A stretch of 64,000 bases of DNA from Colius striatus (Eukaryota > Chordata > Aves > Coliiformes > Coliidae), in the NCBI RefSeq assembly GCF_028858725.1, contig NC_084775.1, forward strand, positions 15,087,597-15,151,596, in the 5' to 3' direction. A program made the position numbers and the translations under genes. Each line of letters opens with the position of its first letter. Positions within the stretch are counted from its first letter, which is position 1. The notes below the pieces were generated by a model. The model did not search any database and was not told where the DNA came from. It saw nothing but the letters and a program-made list of their open reading frames with translations. This document shows positions 34,791 through 47,299 of the stretch, in pieces.

Positions 34791-36831
34791 TCACCAGCAT
34801 TAAAAGGGGGTTTAAAAGCTGCTCTTCCCAGCTGTGGCATTTGCAGCTCCATCAGGCCAGAGGGACACCCACCTGGCACTTTGGTAATTGGGGGAATTAG
34901 CAGCCCAGGCAGATCCCTGGGATTCCTTTTCAGCCCTTTTGTGCCATCCATCAGGAGCACAACCTGATAAATAGCAGGGGAGGAGGGAGAGTGTTTCTAG
35001 CAGTGCTGGGGCTTGGTGACCCTGGTATGTGCCAAGATGCTACCCAGAACTTCATGGCTGCCACTAGAAATGTCACAGAGGGGGCAGGGAGCCAGCACCA
35101 GCCCCATTCCCCTAGAGAGCAGCAGGTCTGGGCTGTCAGGAGGAGGATGGTGAGTGTGGGATTTGTTTTGAGGCTGCTGCTCTCCCCCTCAGGGAGCTGT
35201 GGGGCAGCCCCTGGATGCTGCAGCCCTAGAGCTGGGTGATGATGCTCACATGGGGCTGTTCCCAGTGCTGCTGCTGGCAGTGCTCATGCCAAACCTCCAG
35301 TGAGGTGGAAACCCATCACTCTGAGCTCCAGGAAAGGTCAGGCCAGGCTCCTGGAAGCTTGGTGGGTTTGTGGGAGGCAGGAAGACACGTGTCTGCCCTT
35401 GGGAGACTCTGTGAGCATTAGTGTGGAAAGAGGCACTTTCACTGTGGCAACTTACTCTTTTCCCTCCTTGTGCAAAGGGGCACTTTTAAACACACCCATT
35501 TACTTGTTGGGTTTTTGTCTTCCAGCTTTCTGTTTGTATTTGAGCCCCTTCAGTGGCAGGGCAGGGTGTGACCTGCTGAAGGGCACCACAGCATCACCCA
35601 CCAGCAGACCTGGGGCTTCTCCCATGGACCAGCTCAGAGGCCAGGGACCAGGACGTGCCCTCCCTGGGTGGCAGGGGCAGGGAAACCAGGCACTGATGGC
35701 ACAAGGAGCAGCTTCCAGACACAGCTGAGCTCCCAGTCCTGCTCCTGAGTCCTCACTTGCTTCATCAGCAAACAGGGGCTGCTTGAGCTGAATGATTCAG
35801 GCTGTGCAGCAGCGCTGGAGATGCCAAGGATGCCGTGCTGCAGAGCAGCAGCTGCTGCCCTCTGGGCCCAGAGAGCTGGAAACTCAGTCCTTTCCCTTCC
35901 CTCAGTCCAACCTCTGGCACATGTGACCTCACCAGAAGAACCAAACTGTGTTTTGAAGCCCTGGGAGCTGAGTTGGATGGTCCAGGATGGAGCTGGAGCA
36001 GGAAATCTGCTCCTGGCTGCCTCAGATGAGATGGAATCGTGGCCTTGGGGACATGAGTGATGACATGAGGTGGTTTCAGGACAAGGACACTGTGGTCCAG
36101 GAGGTGCCCTGGATGCTGGAGGAAAGCTGAGGCCTCTGGGTTGTCCTTGCAACATTGCTGTCCTTTGCCTCCTCCTGCTCTCCCAGGGCTTGGCTGGGGG
36201 GATGCTCCCAGCATCGTGTGGTACTGAGGAAGGTGGTACAACCCCAGGAGAGCAGGAGGGTTGATCCCCCAGCCTGGGAAGCAGGAGCAGGGATGCTATG
36301 GCTGAGGCAAAGTTGCTTTGTTCCCCTCTCAAGCTGCAATACTCCTACAAACCCTCCCATCAGCTTCATCCATCCCTGCAGCATCAGAACCAGATGCTTC
36401 TGAGCCTGATGCATAAGCTGTGTGCCAGAATGAAATGCCCTGGTGCCAGGCTGAGACACAAACCATCCCTCCTCCTCGGGGCTGCTCTGTTTCTGCAAGG
36501 CAAAGGTGCTGGTGGAGCTGAGACTGGGGTCCTGAGCAGCACTGGGGGCATGGTGGGGTGTCAAAGGGGGGGTGTGAGGGTGCTGAGGACCTCATGGCTC
36601 AGGCAGCTGTCCCTCCTGCACCTGATGGAGCTCTTGACATCACTGCTCCATTTTCTGGAGGAGCCAGGCTGTGTATGAAATGATTTGCAGACAATCATTA
36701 ACCTAATGATGGAGGCTGTTGATAAACAGCTTGGGCTGGCTGGGGGGAAAATGGGTTTAATAACAGCTCTGGAGAGACACGAAAGCAGGCTGTGGAAGGA
36801 GCTTTGGGGGTGGGAGAAAACTGCTGGGCTC
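34791..36831. other. Intergenic, no gene recognised
   Basis: No conserved protein, RNA gene or clear repeat. Short open frames are present but lack splice context and family resemblance. Confidence 0.6.
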
Positions 36832-37012
36832 AGGAAAGTGCTTTGGTGCTGAGGGGAGGGAGCCCTGGCCCAGGCTGCCCAGGGAGGGTGTGGAGGCTCC
36901 TGCTCAGGAGGTTTCCAACCCCAGCTGGACACGTTGCTGTGCCCCCTGAGCCAGGGGAAGCTGCTGGAGCAGGGGCTGGGGCTGGGGCAGCTCTGCAGGG
37001 CCCTTCCATGCT
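36832..37012 (+). mobile_element. CR1 LINE 3' fragment, plus orientation
   Basis: Contains gtgctttggtgctgagggga, cccaggctgcccagggaggg, gagccaggggaagctgctgg and ggcagctctgcagggccctt. Confidence 0.88.
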
Positions 37013-37229
37013 GGCTGCCTGTGATTCACACGCAGAAATGCTGCCAGACAGGCAGGTTTTGACAGGGCAGGGAGAGGGAGCTGCCACAGGCTTTCACCTT
37101 TCTGCCTTTTTTTGCAATTACAATGTCTGAACCAGAATGAACTGCTGAGCTGGGAAAGCACCAAGGGCTGAGCATTAAGCCCAAAACACATGGGTCTGAA
37201 CATCAGGTGTCACCCACCCATCCCTGTTC

Positions 37230-37680
37230 AGTCCCCAGCACTGTTAGTGGAAATTGATGCAATTATTCATCTTGCAGAGCAATCCATTTGCTGTTCTCTG
37301 GTGCCCAGTAGACCTTAAAGCAGAACAAATGCTTTAATAAACTCGAGATGGTGCTTCCTGGAAGGCAGAGTGGAGGGTTGTGAGAGGAGAGGAGCAGGTT
37401 TGGGGAGCCTTCAATAAATTATTGCCTAATATTTCTTGCTCTATGGCATTTGTAAATGTTTTTCTGTTCACTGATTAACTTTGTTTGTTTCTTAATTGGG
37501 TTCAGCACTGTCTGGCTCCTGGTTCCAAAATCACTGTTTGATTAATGGGGCTGCATTTACATTTTCATTAAGCCCCCCCCCAAATCAGCTCTGTGCCAAT
37601 TAAGCAGGCTGTAACATGCAGATCTGGGACATTAGGGTGACAGTTTTAGCCTATTAAGTAATAACTGTTCTATTGATTGG
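37230..37680. promoter_or_regulatory. AT-rich block dense in homeodomain-like motifs
   Basis: An abrupt AT-rich island in GC-rich surroundings with many ATTA/TAAT motifs (gcaattattcat, tcaataaattattgcc, gattaacttt, tcttaattggg, gattaatggg, cattaagcc). No open frame or repeat. A conserved enhancer is possible but untested. Confidence 0.25.
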
Positions 37681-37728
37681 TGATAAGGGAGCAGAGGCAG
37701 GAAAGCCACCTTCAGCTGAGTTATCCCA

Positions 37729-37887
37729 GGAGGGGGATGCTGGGGGGTGATGGGGGGGAATAGGGGTTAGAAGGGATGAGGATAGGGATTGGGATGTGAT
37801 GAGGATTGAGATGGGAAGTGATAGGATGGGGATGGACATGAGGAAAGGGAATGGGATGAGGACAAGGATGAGAATGGGGAGAGGGAC
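37729..37887. repeat. Degenerate GGGAT/GATGAG purine-rich repeat
   Basis: Irregular tandem of ggatgaggat, gggattggga and gggatggaca type units over about 160 bp; the + strand is almost all purine plus T. Confidence 0.75.
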
Positions 37888-39102
37888 ACTGCAAGGAGCC
37901 AGCTTGGCTGCTGACCCCCGTGGAGGTGAGAGCTGCTTGTGTCAGACCCAGCCAGAGATGTGTCTGGAGATGCTTTTCCACTGGGGAAGAGAGGCAAATG
38001 AGGGACAAACAAGCTGTTTTCTGTTGTCCTAGGGGCCATGGCAGCCTGTGAGGATGTGCCCTTGGTGCAGCTTTGCAGCCAGAGCCCTGGGAGGGTAAGT
38101 TACTATATTTGCTCACACCACAACTGTGGCCTTTTTTTTTTTCCTCTGCTGGATTCTGCTCACAAAAAAACTAGGACACAGGCACCACACGTGTCTGCAG
38201 CACAGCTACAGTAATCTGCCATCAGCCAGGGCTGCTGAGGCTCTGTGCTGGTAGCCCTGTGGCTAGTGAGGAGCTGGTGTGGGTCTGCCCTGTGCCTGGA
38301 GCTCTGCAGGCTCCAGATCTAGCGTGGCACAGTGAGAGGTGAGGCTGGAGGGGATGGCCAAACCCCTCAGACCTCACCCCCTTCACAGAGCTGGGGCTTT
38401 GTGTGACCCCACAGCAATGCCACTCATGTCTGAGGACAGTCAGGTAGCGATGGCCACGTGTCCCTCCTTCCCTCCTTCCCTCCCAGCCATGATGCCCCAG
38501 CTCTGGGCACAGCTCAGCAAAGGGGCAAGTAGCTCAAAAACCCTTTTTTTCCCCCCTGCAAATAGGTGGTGGGTAGGAAAGTGGCTTCATTTGGAGCAGG
38601 GCAGCCCCTCTGCTTCCAGCCAGCTGCCTGGTATAACAATATCATGATAATAACAATGGTGCAATGGCCGGGTGGAGGGAATGGCTCTGGATGGCATGGG
38701 GCTGGTTTCTTTGGAAGAAAGGAGAGCTGGACTTGTGCCAGCCCTAGTTCTTAACATGGAATCCCCAGGTGCCCTCATCTATGGCTGTTGGATGCTCCCC
38801 AGCAGTGAGGAGGAGGTCAGAGCAAATCCCAGCCAGCAGCAACCACCGGCCACTGCGACGTGGGAGCTGCTGGGAGAGGGTGAGCAAACAGGGGAAAGGG
38901 AGATTTAGAAGGATCTTCACGAGTTTCCCCTTTTCCAAGCAGGAATTAGGCTGGGCTTGCCTGGCTGTGCCACATCTCTCCCCCATCCAGCAGCATCTCC
39001 AGTGTACATCGGGGCTGGGGAGGAGCAGCCCCAGTTTGTGCCACTCGGGTGCAGCAGCGCTCGGCAGCGCGGGGACAGCACGGGGCAGGGAACGGCTGCT
39101 GC
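37888..39102. other. Intergenic, no gene recognised
   Basis: Includes a candidate splice-bounded segment (38033-38094) described in the findings; otherwise no recognisable element. Confidence 0.55.
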
Positions 39103-39874
39103 TTCATCCCTGGGCAGCTCCATCCATCCCTGAGCCTCTGCTTCATCCCTGAGCCTCTGCTCCATCCATCCCTGAGCCTCTGCTTCATCCCTGGGCAGCT
39201 CCATTCATTCCTGGGCAGCGACTCCCTCCCTGAGCCTCTGCTCCATCCCTGGGCAGCTCCATCCATCCCTGAGCCTCTGCTCTATCCCTGAGCAGCTCCA
39301 TCCATCCCTGAGCCTCTGCTCCATCCCTGGGCAGCTCCATCCATCTCTGAGCCTCCACTCAATTCCTGAGTCTCTGCTCCATACCTGAGCAGCTCCATTC
39401 ATCCCTGGGCAGCTCCATCCATTCCTGACCCTCTGCTCCATCCCTGAGCAGCTCCATCCATCCCTGAGCCTCAGCTCCATCCATCCCTGGGCAGCTCCAT
39501 CCATCCCCAAGCCTCTGCTCCATCCCTGGGCAGCTCCATCCATCCCTGAGCCTCTGCTCCATCCATCCCTGAGCCTCTGCTCCATCCCTGGGCAGCTCCA
39601 TCCATCCCCGAGCCTCTGCTCCATCCCTGGGCAGCTCCATCCATCCCTGAGCCTCAGCTGCATCCATCCCTGGGCAGCTCCATCCATCCCTGAGCCTCTG
39701 CTCCATCCCTGGGCAGCTCCATCCATCTCTGGGCAGCTCCATCCATCCCCGAGCCTCTGCTCCATCCCTGGGCAGCTCCATCCATCCCTGAGCCTCTGCT
39801 CCATCCCTGGGCAGCTCCATCCATCCCTGGGCAGCTCCATCCATCCCCAAGCCTCTGCTCCATCTCTGGGCAGC
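39103..39874. repeat. 39 bp minisatellite, about 20 units
   Basis: The unit is tccatccctgggcagctcca followed by tccatccctgagcctctgc. Many units are partial or shuffled halves (gggcagc block and gagcctc block). Because 39 is a multiple of 3, the minus strand stays open for about 249 codons with a 13-residue period; this is a repeat artefact, not a gene. Confidence 0.94.
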
Positions 39875-42800
39875 GCTGAATGAAGGCACCAGCATCCCGC
39901 CACGAAGCCCCATGAAGCTGTTTCTCCTCCCAATCTGCTCCTGCCTCCAAGCATCAGGCTGAGCTGCAGCTGGGTTCTCCGTCCCTGCTCTGAGCTGAGC
40001 CTGTGCTGCCTCAGCTGCCACTGGGGCTCTGAGGGTTTGGGGATTCATTCGGGCTGGGGATGCTCAGACCCAAGGGCCACCCTGGGAATGGACTGAAGTC
40101 ACCCCCAGGCCCATGGCCAGGAGCAGCCATGACCACAGGCTGAGCCCCAATGCTCCAGAGGTGAGGGACAAGCTGGTGTCTATCTATGACTGAAATGTGC
40201 AGAGCTGCCCTCTGCCCATGTCCTCTCTGGGGTGGAGGCAGAGCATCACCCATACCCCTGCCCCAGCCTTTCCCCACATCCATCTCCATCCCCCTGGGCA
40301 TTTTATCACCCATAGCCCAGACCCACACTGCCCCAGGACCTGATTGACTTCCTCACACCCCAGCTGCTGAGCAGGTCCCCAGGGATGGGTGCTGCTGAGT
40401 GACCTCAGGCAGGTCTGTGCAGACCCTCCAACAAAATTCCCTCCCTCAAACACTTTTGCTCCCAAAGCCAGAAGCTTGGAGGGCAGGAAGAGATTCTCAC
40501 CATGGAGGAGCTGCTCACTGGAGGCTGCCAGAAGGGGTTTGGTGACACCAGGCATCACCAGTGATGTAGCTTGCATTAGTTTGCAAGCCACAAAACACAG
40601 GAAAAGCAAACCCAGATGCATTGATTAGTGGAGAAATCTCTGTTTGAGCTCTAACAGGTGGAGCTGCACCAGGCTGAGCCATCACAGGGGCTGTGGGGAT
40701 AGGGGTGCAGTGCTGCTCTCAGGGTGTCTCTCTGGTGCTGGACCCCTGGGAGGTATCTTCCTCACATTTTAGGCTGCAGCAGCCCAGACAATTAAGCATC
40801 AACATTACTTGTTGGGCTGAGGATGCTTCAAGGTTGGGACCAGCCTTTCCACCCCTGAGCCTTCCTCTTCTGCCTTTAAATAGCCTCTCTAGCCCTAAGC
40901 CTTCTCTTCTTGCCCCAAACCATCCCTCTCTGCCCCTAAATGTCCCCTCCTGCCCCAGGCCACGATGGCAGCACAGGCACAGAGTGTGGGCTTGTTCTAA
41001 TTTATTAGTAGGGCAAGCTGATGTCCACCCTGCTCCCCTGGGACCTGCTGCCAGATGAGATGTTGCATTTCAGGAGTTTATCCTGGGGAATAAACAGAAA
41101 CCTCCTGACATTTTTGTAAAGAGCTTATAGAAATCTTTTTTGTTCCCCTTTTGCTGGAGGCAGAATGGCTGAGAGGGGAAATATCCCCTCCATCTGCATC
41201 CCCTGCACCTCCTGTCCCTTCAATCTCTTAATCCTCTTCCTTCCAGCTTTAATCCACACAGTTGCCTCTTTCTAGATTGTTTTTATTAATTTGCCCCAAC
41301 TCCAGATAATCACAGAGACAATACCAAGATGCCAGAGGCCTGTGGGCATGCTCTGCAGCCACTGGGCATTTCCTGAGCTTGCAGGCAGCAGGGCTCATGC
41401 AGCTGGCTCCCCTGGGAGACTGGCAGCACCTTCACTGGCATCCTAATGAGGTAATTAAGAAAAATCAGGGCAAGAGAGGTGTGAGCCCCCAGGGGATGGT
41501 TACTGGGAGATGTAAGCTCCAGGAGAAGTTCAGGTGGGTCCCAGGGGACTGTGTGGCCTGCAGCTGATTCCCAAAGGGCTGTGCAAACACCAACAATGGA
41601 GAAGATCCTCGAGTACCAGGTGGCTGCTGGTGTGGGACCACAGCACGTGGTTCCCTATGTGAAAAAAGGCAGCAGAGCTGCTTCACCATATTCACCTCAG
41701 AGCTGCCAAGGGCTGGCCTATCCCTTCCAGTGCCCTGGATGGTGCTGGGGATGTGAGGGATGCTCAGGGTGCTGCAGCTCCACACCTCCCCTGCCTCTGA
41801 CCTCCTGCAGACCCCAAAACTCACTCCTGCAAGCAGTAAAAAACCTGCCTTGCCCCCATTTCAGCTGCTCCTGCCAGAGTTATAGCACCAGAAACTGTAA
41901 ATGAAAAGGCAGCAGAGGGAAGGCACCTGCATTGCCAGCAGCAGAGGGAAGGCACCTGCATTGCCAGCAGCAGCTCATTGGTTTGCAGTGTTTGTTACTT
42001 CTGGGCTGTATTTTCTGCCCCACGTTGCTCAGGTTGGTGGAGGGAGGGAGAAGCACCAGGAGGGTGGGATTTGCTGAATATTGACTTGTCATCAGCCAGC
42101 TGCCCCCCAATAACCTGTCCCAGCTCCCCCAGGCGTTGGAATCTCCAAGAAAAGGGGCTGCAGGCACGTTTTCCACTCCCCAGGAGGTGGGAGCCCCAAG
42201 GGAAGCACAATGAGGACTCAGTGAGGGTGTAAATAAGAAAATGGCTCAAATGAGGCCTTTTTTTCCCCTCCTATTCCCTTAGTAACTCAGTGCCTTGGCA
42301 ACAAATACAGCCTCATCCTTGGGAAGAAAGCAGAGCCTCTGCCACAAGGCAGCCTGAGGCCCCTGGGGCTGGAATGCTGCTGTAGCATCACCCACTCGCA
42401 AGGGCCTTGGGCTTGAGCATCCTTGATCCAGCTGGTCCCCTCCTGCTGCTGCCATTGGGAAGCCAGTGGCCAAGGGAGAGAGAAACCCCTTTCAGCTGCA
42501 CCCCTGCACAACCCAGGCTACAAATGTGTTGCTAAAAAGTTGACATTTCCAATCACAAAAGGACCAAAACGTGGCTTCAAAACCAAAAGTGGTTTTCTCC
42601 CTCCCAGCTCATTAGTGGCACAGAGCAAGGAAAGCACCAAGCAACCCATTTAAATTGTAGATTCTGACCTTTATGCTGAATATCTTCTCAGACACCCCGT
42701 TTCCAGCTCTCTTTTTCACGCTGGCACTTCACAACCCTCAAAATGAGGTTTTTTGTGCAGCATTTTTACTGTTATAGTGTACTGCATCCTCTTTTTCCCC

Positions 42801-43900
42801 CACTGACAAGCTCTCCTGAGGCAGCCTGGGGAATTAGAAGTATCTCAAAAGACCCATGAGTGAGGGCTGCAGCTTGCTGCCATGCTGGGGAGGAGGGCAT
42901 GGCCACTCCAGGGTCCCCACTGCAGTGGGGACTGAGCCATTGCTCCCCAGTGCCAGGGCACAGAGCACTGTGGGCTCCAGTCCCCGTCATACAATTGGCA
43001 GCAGCAACCTCAGCAGCCACTTTTGGCTCAAAACTCAACCTCCCTGATGCAGGGATTTATTTGGTGACATTAATACTTGGGGACAACTCAGGCCAATGTC
43101 AAAAGTCCCTTGGCAATATCCTCGAGGCCTTTGGAGTGGAAATGACCCTGAAGAACTGGGTCCTTGTGCTGCAGCATCACTGGGAGCAGCTGATGGGATT
43201 TTGCAGTTTACATCATGGGCAAGGAGGAAACTCAGTGTGATGTTTGAGGAGGATCCCTGATTGCTCCTGGGGCAAGCCTAGCCCAGAAAAGGGAGGGAAA
43301 AAAAGCAGCAAAACAAACCAAGTTATTTTAGGGGGTGCTATTTTAAACCAATGACTCTAAATTTTCCCTCTTACCCATCAAAATGGCTCTTGAGCAGCTG
43401 ATCTGCCAGAGATGGCCAAATTCTTCCCCTGGCCTGTGCTTACTGCAAAAACAACACTCCCCAGGCATTACTCTGCTGCTTCCCTCCCTGCTGCCCTTGT
43501 GTGAATATATCTGTCCTTCTGCAGACTCTGGGGCAGGAGAGGGTTTGATGAGCAGCCAAGGAGGTATTTGCAGGGGGCAAACTTTGCTGTGGGTGATGCT
43601 GCTGCAGGGGAAAGGCACCACGGGATTGCAACACCCCCCCGTGGAGAGCAGCCCCGTTTTAATAACACCCAGGAGGCAATTGTTGGTTGTGGGGGAAATG
43701 GGAAGAGGAAAAGCCCTGGGATGGTGGGAGCCACCGAGCCAGCCCCAGCGTGGGGGTCTCTGGGCAGGGGGTGACCTGCCTGCTGCCATCCCCATCTCCC
43801 CCCGCAGCCTGGCAGGGCGTTTGCACAGCCAAACTCAAGAAATCTAGCCCTGGGAGGATAAAAATAGTACAAAGAGCTCCTCAGCCCCCAGCCTGGAGCT
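39875..43900. other. Intergenic, no gene recognised
   Basis: Mostly unique sequence with one 29 bp direct duplication. No coding exon of a known family, no CR1 clearly visible. Confidence 0.6.
41909..41973. repeat. 29 bp direct duplication
   Basis: gcagcagagggaaggcacct plus gcattgcca occurs twice head to tail, followed by a partial third gcagcag. Confidence 0.85.
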
Positions 43901-43904
43901 GAGG

Positions 43905-44205
43905 CAGCGTTTGCCAGCCCGGTTTCCTATGGAAACAGCAGCGGCCGTCCGCGCGGCTGCCTGGGGCGCGCCGGGAGGGCTGCGGAGCGCAGGGATGCTC
44001 CGAGAGCCGAGGCTGCGGCTGCCCTCGGCGGGGACAGCAGCAGGGTCCGGCCCTCCCCTCGCCAGCCGCTTTCCCCCGTGTCCCCCGGAGCCGTCACCTC
44101 GCCAAAGCGCCGGGGCCGAGCCCCCGTGTGCAGCACGGCTGTTTCCAGCAGGAGGGGCTGCGGCCGCCGGGGGTTTCTGCCTTAATCCCAGCGGTTAAGA
44201 TGGGT
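43905..44205. promoter_or_regulatory. CpG-rich block 1
   Basis: Sharp rise in CpG (gcagcggccgtccgcgcggc, ggggcgcgccgggagggctg, tgcggccgccgggggtttct) after CpG-poor sequence. Resembles a CpG island; candidate promoter of an upstream WSCD2 transcript or of a non-coding RNA. Confidence 0.45.
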
Positions 44206-44459
44206 ATTTGCTCTGGATCTCTCTTTAATTATGTGCTGACTCGCTGTGTGCCACAGCCCGCTGTGTGCCACAGCCCGGTGGGTGCCGTGGGAACGGCAGG
44301 GAGCAGGCTCCCAGCAACCATCCCCCCTCCCCAGTGCCTAAAGTGACCAGGGAAGGGGAGGAGAGCAAAATCCCCTCTCACCTTCATCACTTTAATATCG
44401 TAAATGTCCCTGTTATCAGCCTCGGGATGCTTTAATTCGTTTCTCATTGCTCTGGCACA

Positions 44460-44565
44460 AACACATACATAATATGACACATCTAGACACACCAATACAC
44501 ACGTATATAGCGATAAATGCACATCTCTACATTATAGAGATACACATTTATACACACACACCGTT
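44460..44565. repeat. Degenerate AC/TA-rich microsatellite
   Basis: acacatacataatatgacac and similar AC-TA mixtures over about 100 bp between the two CpG-rich blocks. Confidence 0.7.
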
Positions 44566-44689
44566 TTTTATCGTTAGCCCCGTTCAATACGTCTCTGGCT
44601 GGAGATCGATGGATCAGGGCGGGGGGCCGGGTCTAGGGGTCGGGTCTGGCTCCCAGGAGGGATGAGTTGAACATCACCCTCCAAAACCC

Positions 44690-45470
44690 TCAGCATCCCT
44701 TGCCCTTGAGAGCACGGATGGAGCTGCCCGGGAGCCGCTTTTCCATCAGCGCCCTCATTCCTAAGGAAGGGAAACGGAGGGGAAAAAAGGATGGGGAGGG
44801 GGGGCAAGGGAACCGAGGTGGGAGGGAAGGGGTTAAGCGGCAGCCGCACCGCAGGCCGGCGGATGGAGCGGAGCCGCTGGATGCAGCCGTTAAGTAGCGG
44901 AGCTCGGTGAGCGGCTCCGGCCAGCAGCGAGCGGCAGCCGCCGCGCCGGGTCCCGCCGCCCCCGGCATGAGCGCAGCCCCCGCGGCGGGGCAGCGCCGGC
45001 GGGCACCGAGCCGCAGCCAGCACCCGCTGCACAGCCAGCACCCGCCTCGCAGCCCTCCCCTCCCCTCGCCCCTGCTCCTCCTTCGCCGGCCCCGCCGCGC
45101 ACCGGGAGCGGCCGGCGCATGGAGCGGCGGCGGCGGGGCCGGGCTGCGGGCACCGTGCGGGTAAGCGGCGGCGGGGGCTTGCTTGCGGGGGAAGGGGCAT
45201 CCTCGGTGGAGGAGGCGGAGGACGGGTTAAAAACGGGGGAGGAAAGAAAGAGGGGGAGGGAGCGAAAAGCGCAACACATGGGGAGGTGGGAGGGGGGCAA
45301 CGGGAGCCCCCAGCGCGGGGCCGAGCGGAGGCGGCTCCGTGGGAACCGCGTGGGAAGATGCGGGTGCGTGTGCGGGGAAGTTGCGGAGGAGCGGGGGCAG
45401 CTCGCCGGCTCCGCGGGGGTTAACGAGGCTTCGCAGCGGTTGTTAATCATTCTCGCCTCGGTGGAGATCT
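44690..45470 (+). promoter_or_regulatory. CpG island 2 with candidate WSCD2 5' exon ending at 45160
   Basis: Dense CpG (gcggctccggccagcagcga, cggcagccgccgcgccgggt, ggagcggcggcggcggggcc) with a good donor CGG|GTAAGC at 45160/45161. In this position it would fit the promoter and first, largely non-coding exon of WSCD2, 9.6 kb upstream of its first coding exon. An ATG at 45119 lies in the putative exon. Inference from composition and splice signal only. Confidence 0.45.
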
Positions 45471-47299
45471 TTCGCTGTGTGTTCTGCTGCTTTGCAAAGG
45501 GTTTCTCGCTCCGGAGACAGGCAGGGAGAAAGTCTTCCTCCTCTTCCTCCTCCTGGGGATGGAGAGATGGCAGCCCTTCCAAACACACCTCCCCTGTTTG
45601 TCTTCTCCTTTCGACACCCACCCTGAACAACTCCTGGGAGTATCTGAATATCGAGTTAAAGGAAAGAACCGTGCAGGAGGAGCGGAGGCGGTTGCAGAGA
45701 CGGGTGAAGGTTACCTTGAGCTCAGCCTTACAAACTGTTTCTTCCATCAAAGCAGGGTTAATAAAGTTTCTCAGCGATCCGGAGCTGGGAAGCACATTCT
45801 GGCAGGGGAAACGAAGCCCCCGGGCCCCGGGGAGCCCCCACCTGCACCTTCCCCCCTGCCAGAGCTGTGCCCTCCCCCTCCGGGGAGCTGTGCTGAGGAT
45901 GGGCCGGGGCTGCCCCTTCCCCGGGCTCGGGGAGCTGCTCCCTGGGCTGGCTGCTGAGTGCCGGCTGCTCTCTGTGCCTGACTCCGAGGGCTCCTCCGAG
46001 CACAGGCTCGTTAGCAGTTATTTATCGTGCCCAGGCCTGGCAAGAAGGGGGTTGAGGTTAAGGAGATTTGCCCGTGGGGTTTGGGATGTCTTTGCCAGAG
46101 CCCTGTGCCCGTGGGAAGGGAGAGCAGCCCCTGGCACAGGGCTGTGGGTGCTTGAGTGTGCCACAGCTCACCCCTGCTCAGCTCTCCCCACCTGGCTTTG
46201 GGGTGTCTGATGTGCCAGATGCCAGCATTGCCCCTTGGGCAGGTGGGGAAGCCCCTGTGGTACCCTCAACCCCTCCCAGCCCAGACAGGCTGTGTGGCTG
46301 GTTTTCCTCTCTGAGACAGAAACCTCCTCCTTCCCAGGGGATCTTTTCCCCAGCCCTGGCAGCAGACCAGGCTCCCACCAGCCCTGCAGTGCCCCAGCAA
46401 GCTGCCCTCACCCTGGCCCCCAGCCCCTGGGCTCTTGATGTCCTGGGGCAGGGTTCCCCCATCCCAGCTGCACTCTGAGCTTTCCCTTTCCTGGGTGGGC
46501 AAGAAAAGAAAGAAATGACCCCTTCCTCCTCCTCAGGAAAGGAGGTTTTAAACCCAGGGTTGTGAGAAATAATCTTTCTCCCTGTATTAATGCAGCCAGG
46601 CTGCAGAAGGCATTGTCTGCTGCTTGGAGAGCTGGTTTCCTAATTGCCCCAGGGCTGCATGTAATCCTGGATTACTCAGGGCTGAGCGAGGGCTCTGTGG
46701 CAGAGACCTGCGGGAGCTTTACAGGCAAATTAGTTTTGGTTCATCCCTGCCTGGGAGGTCCCTGGGGAGTATTGATGAGCTGAACATGCTGGGCCCTCCC
46801 ATAGTGCCCATAGAAGGTGTTTTGGTGGAACTCATGGAGGGTTCACAGCTCCCAACTGATGGCCCTTGTTGTGGTGCCTCTGGGGTTTGTGCTGCTAGAG
46901 GTCCCAGGAAAGGGGGTTCCTGTAGGTGCTGCTGAATTGGGATGTCCCTGAGGCATCTCCCTTTGGCACCTGGCAGCTGAGTCTTCTCACTTCCCATGAA
47001 TGCAGGAGTCTGGTGCTCAAAGCCTTGGGATGAAGCCGTGTCACTGTTCTGTTGGGCTGTGGGTTTGTTCCTCACTGTTAGGCACAAGAGACAAAAAGCA
47101 GCAGTGTTGTGGTTGTCTCTGAAATAAGGAGCCCATGGGCTCTGGGTGTGGGGGTGGCTGTGGTCTGGCCTTGCTCTGCTGTGGTGGGGATGTGCTCAGA
47201 GGGCCAGCAGCTCCCTGGGCTCTGCAGGGTTGTCCCTGCCAGGACACAGCCCAGGCAGCTGCAGGACTGGCTCAGGGCTTGGGGCTGAGGAGCAGTGTC
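45471..47299. other. Putative first intron or intergenic, no gene recognised
   Basis: CpG density fades by about 46 kb. No coding exon or repeat recognised. Confidence 0.5.

Noticed and set aside
39205-39954. Minus-strand open frame of about 249 codons
   Set aside because: Wholly inside the 39 bp minisatellite; the frame is open only because 39 is divisible by 3. No conserved domain, splice signals or start context.
44460-44565. Possible origin or matrix-attachment element in the AC/TA-rich tract
   Set aside because: Only a degenerate microsatellite can be supported from the sequence.
45119-46210. 363-codon forward frame starting MERRRRGRAAG
   Set aside because: Runs through a strong donor at 45160 into CpG-rich intron-like sequence; no recognisable domain. 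More likely a GC-rich open frame than a gene.
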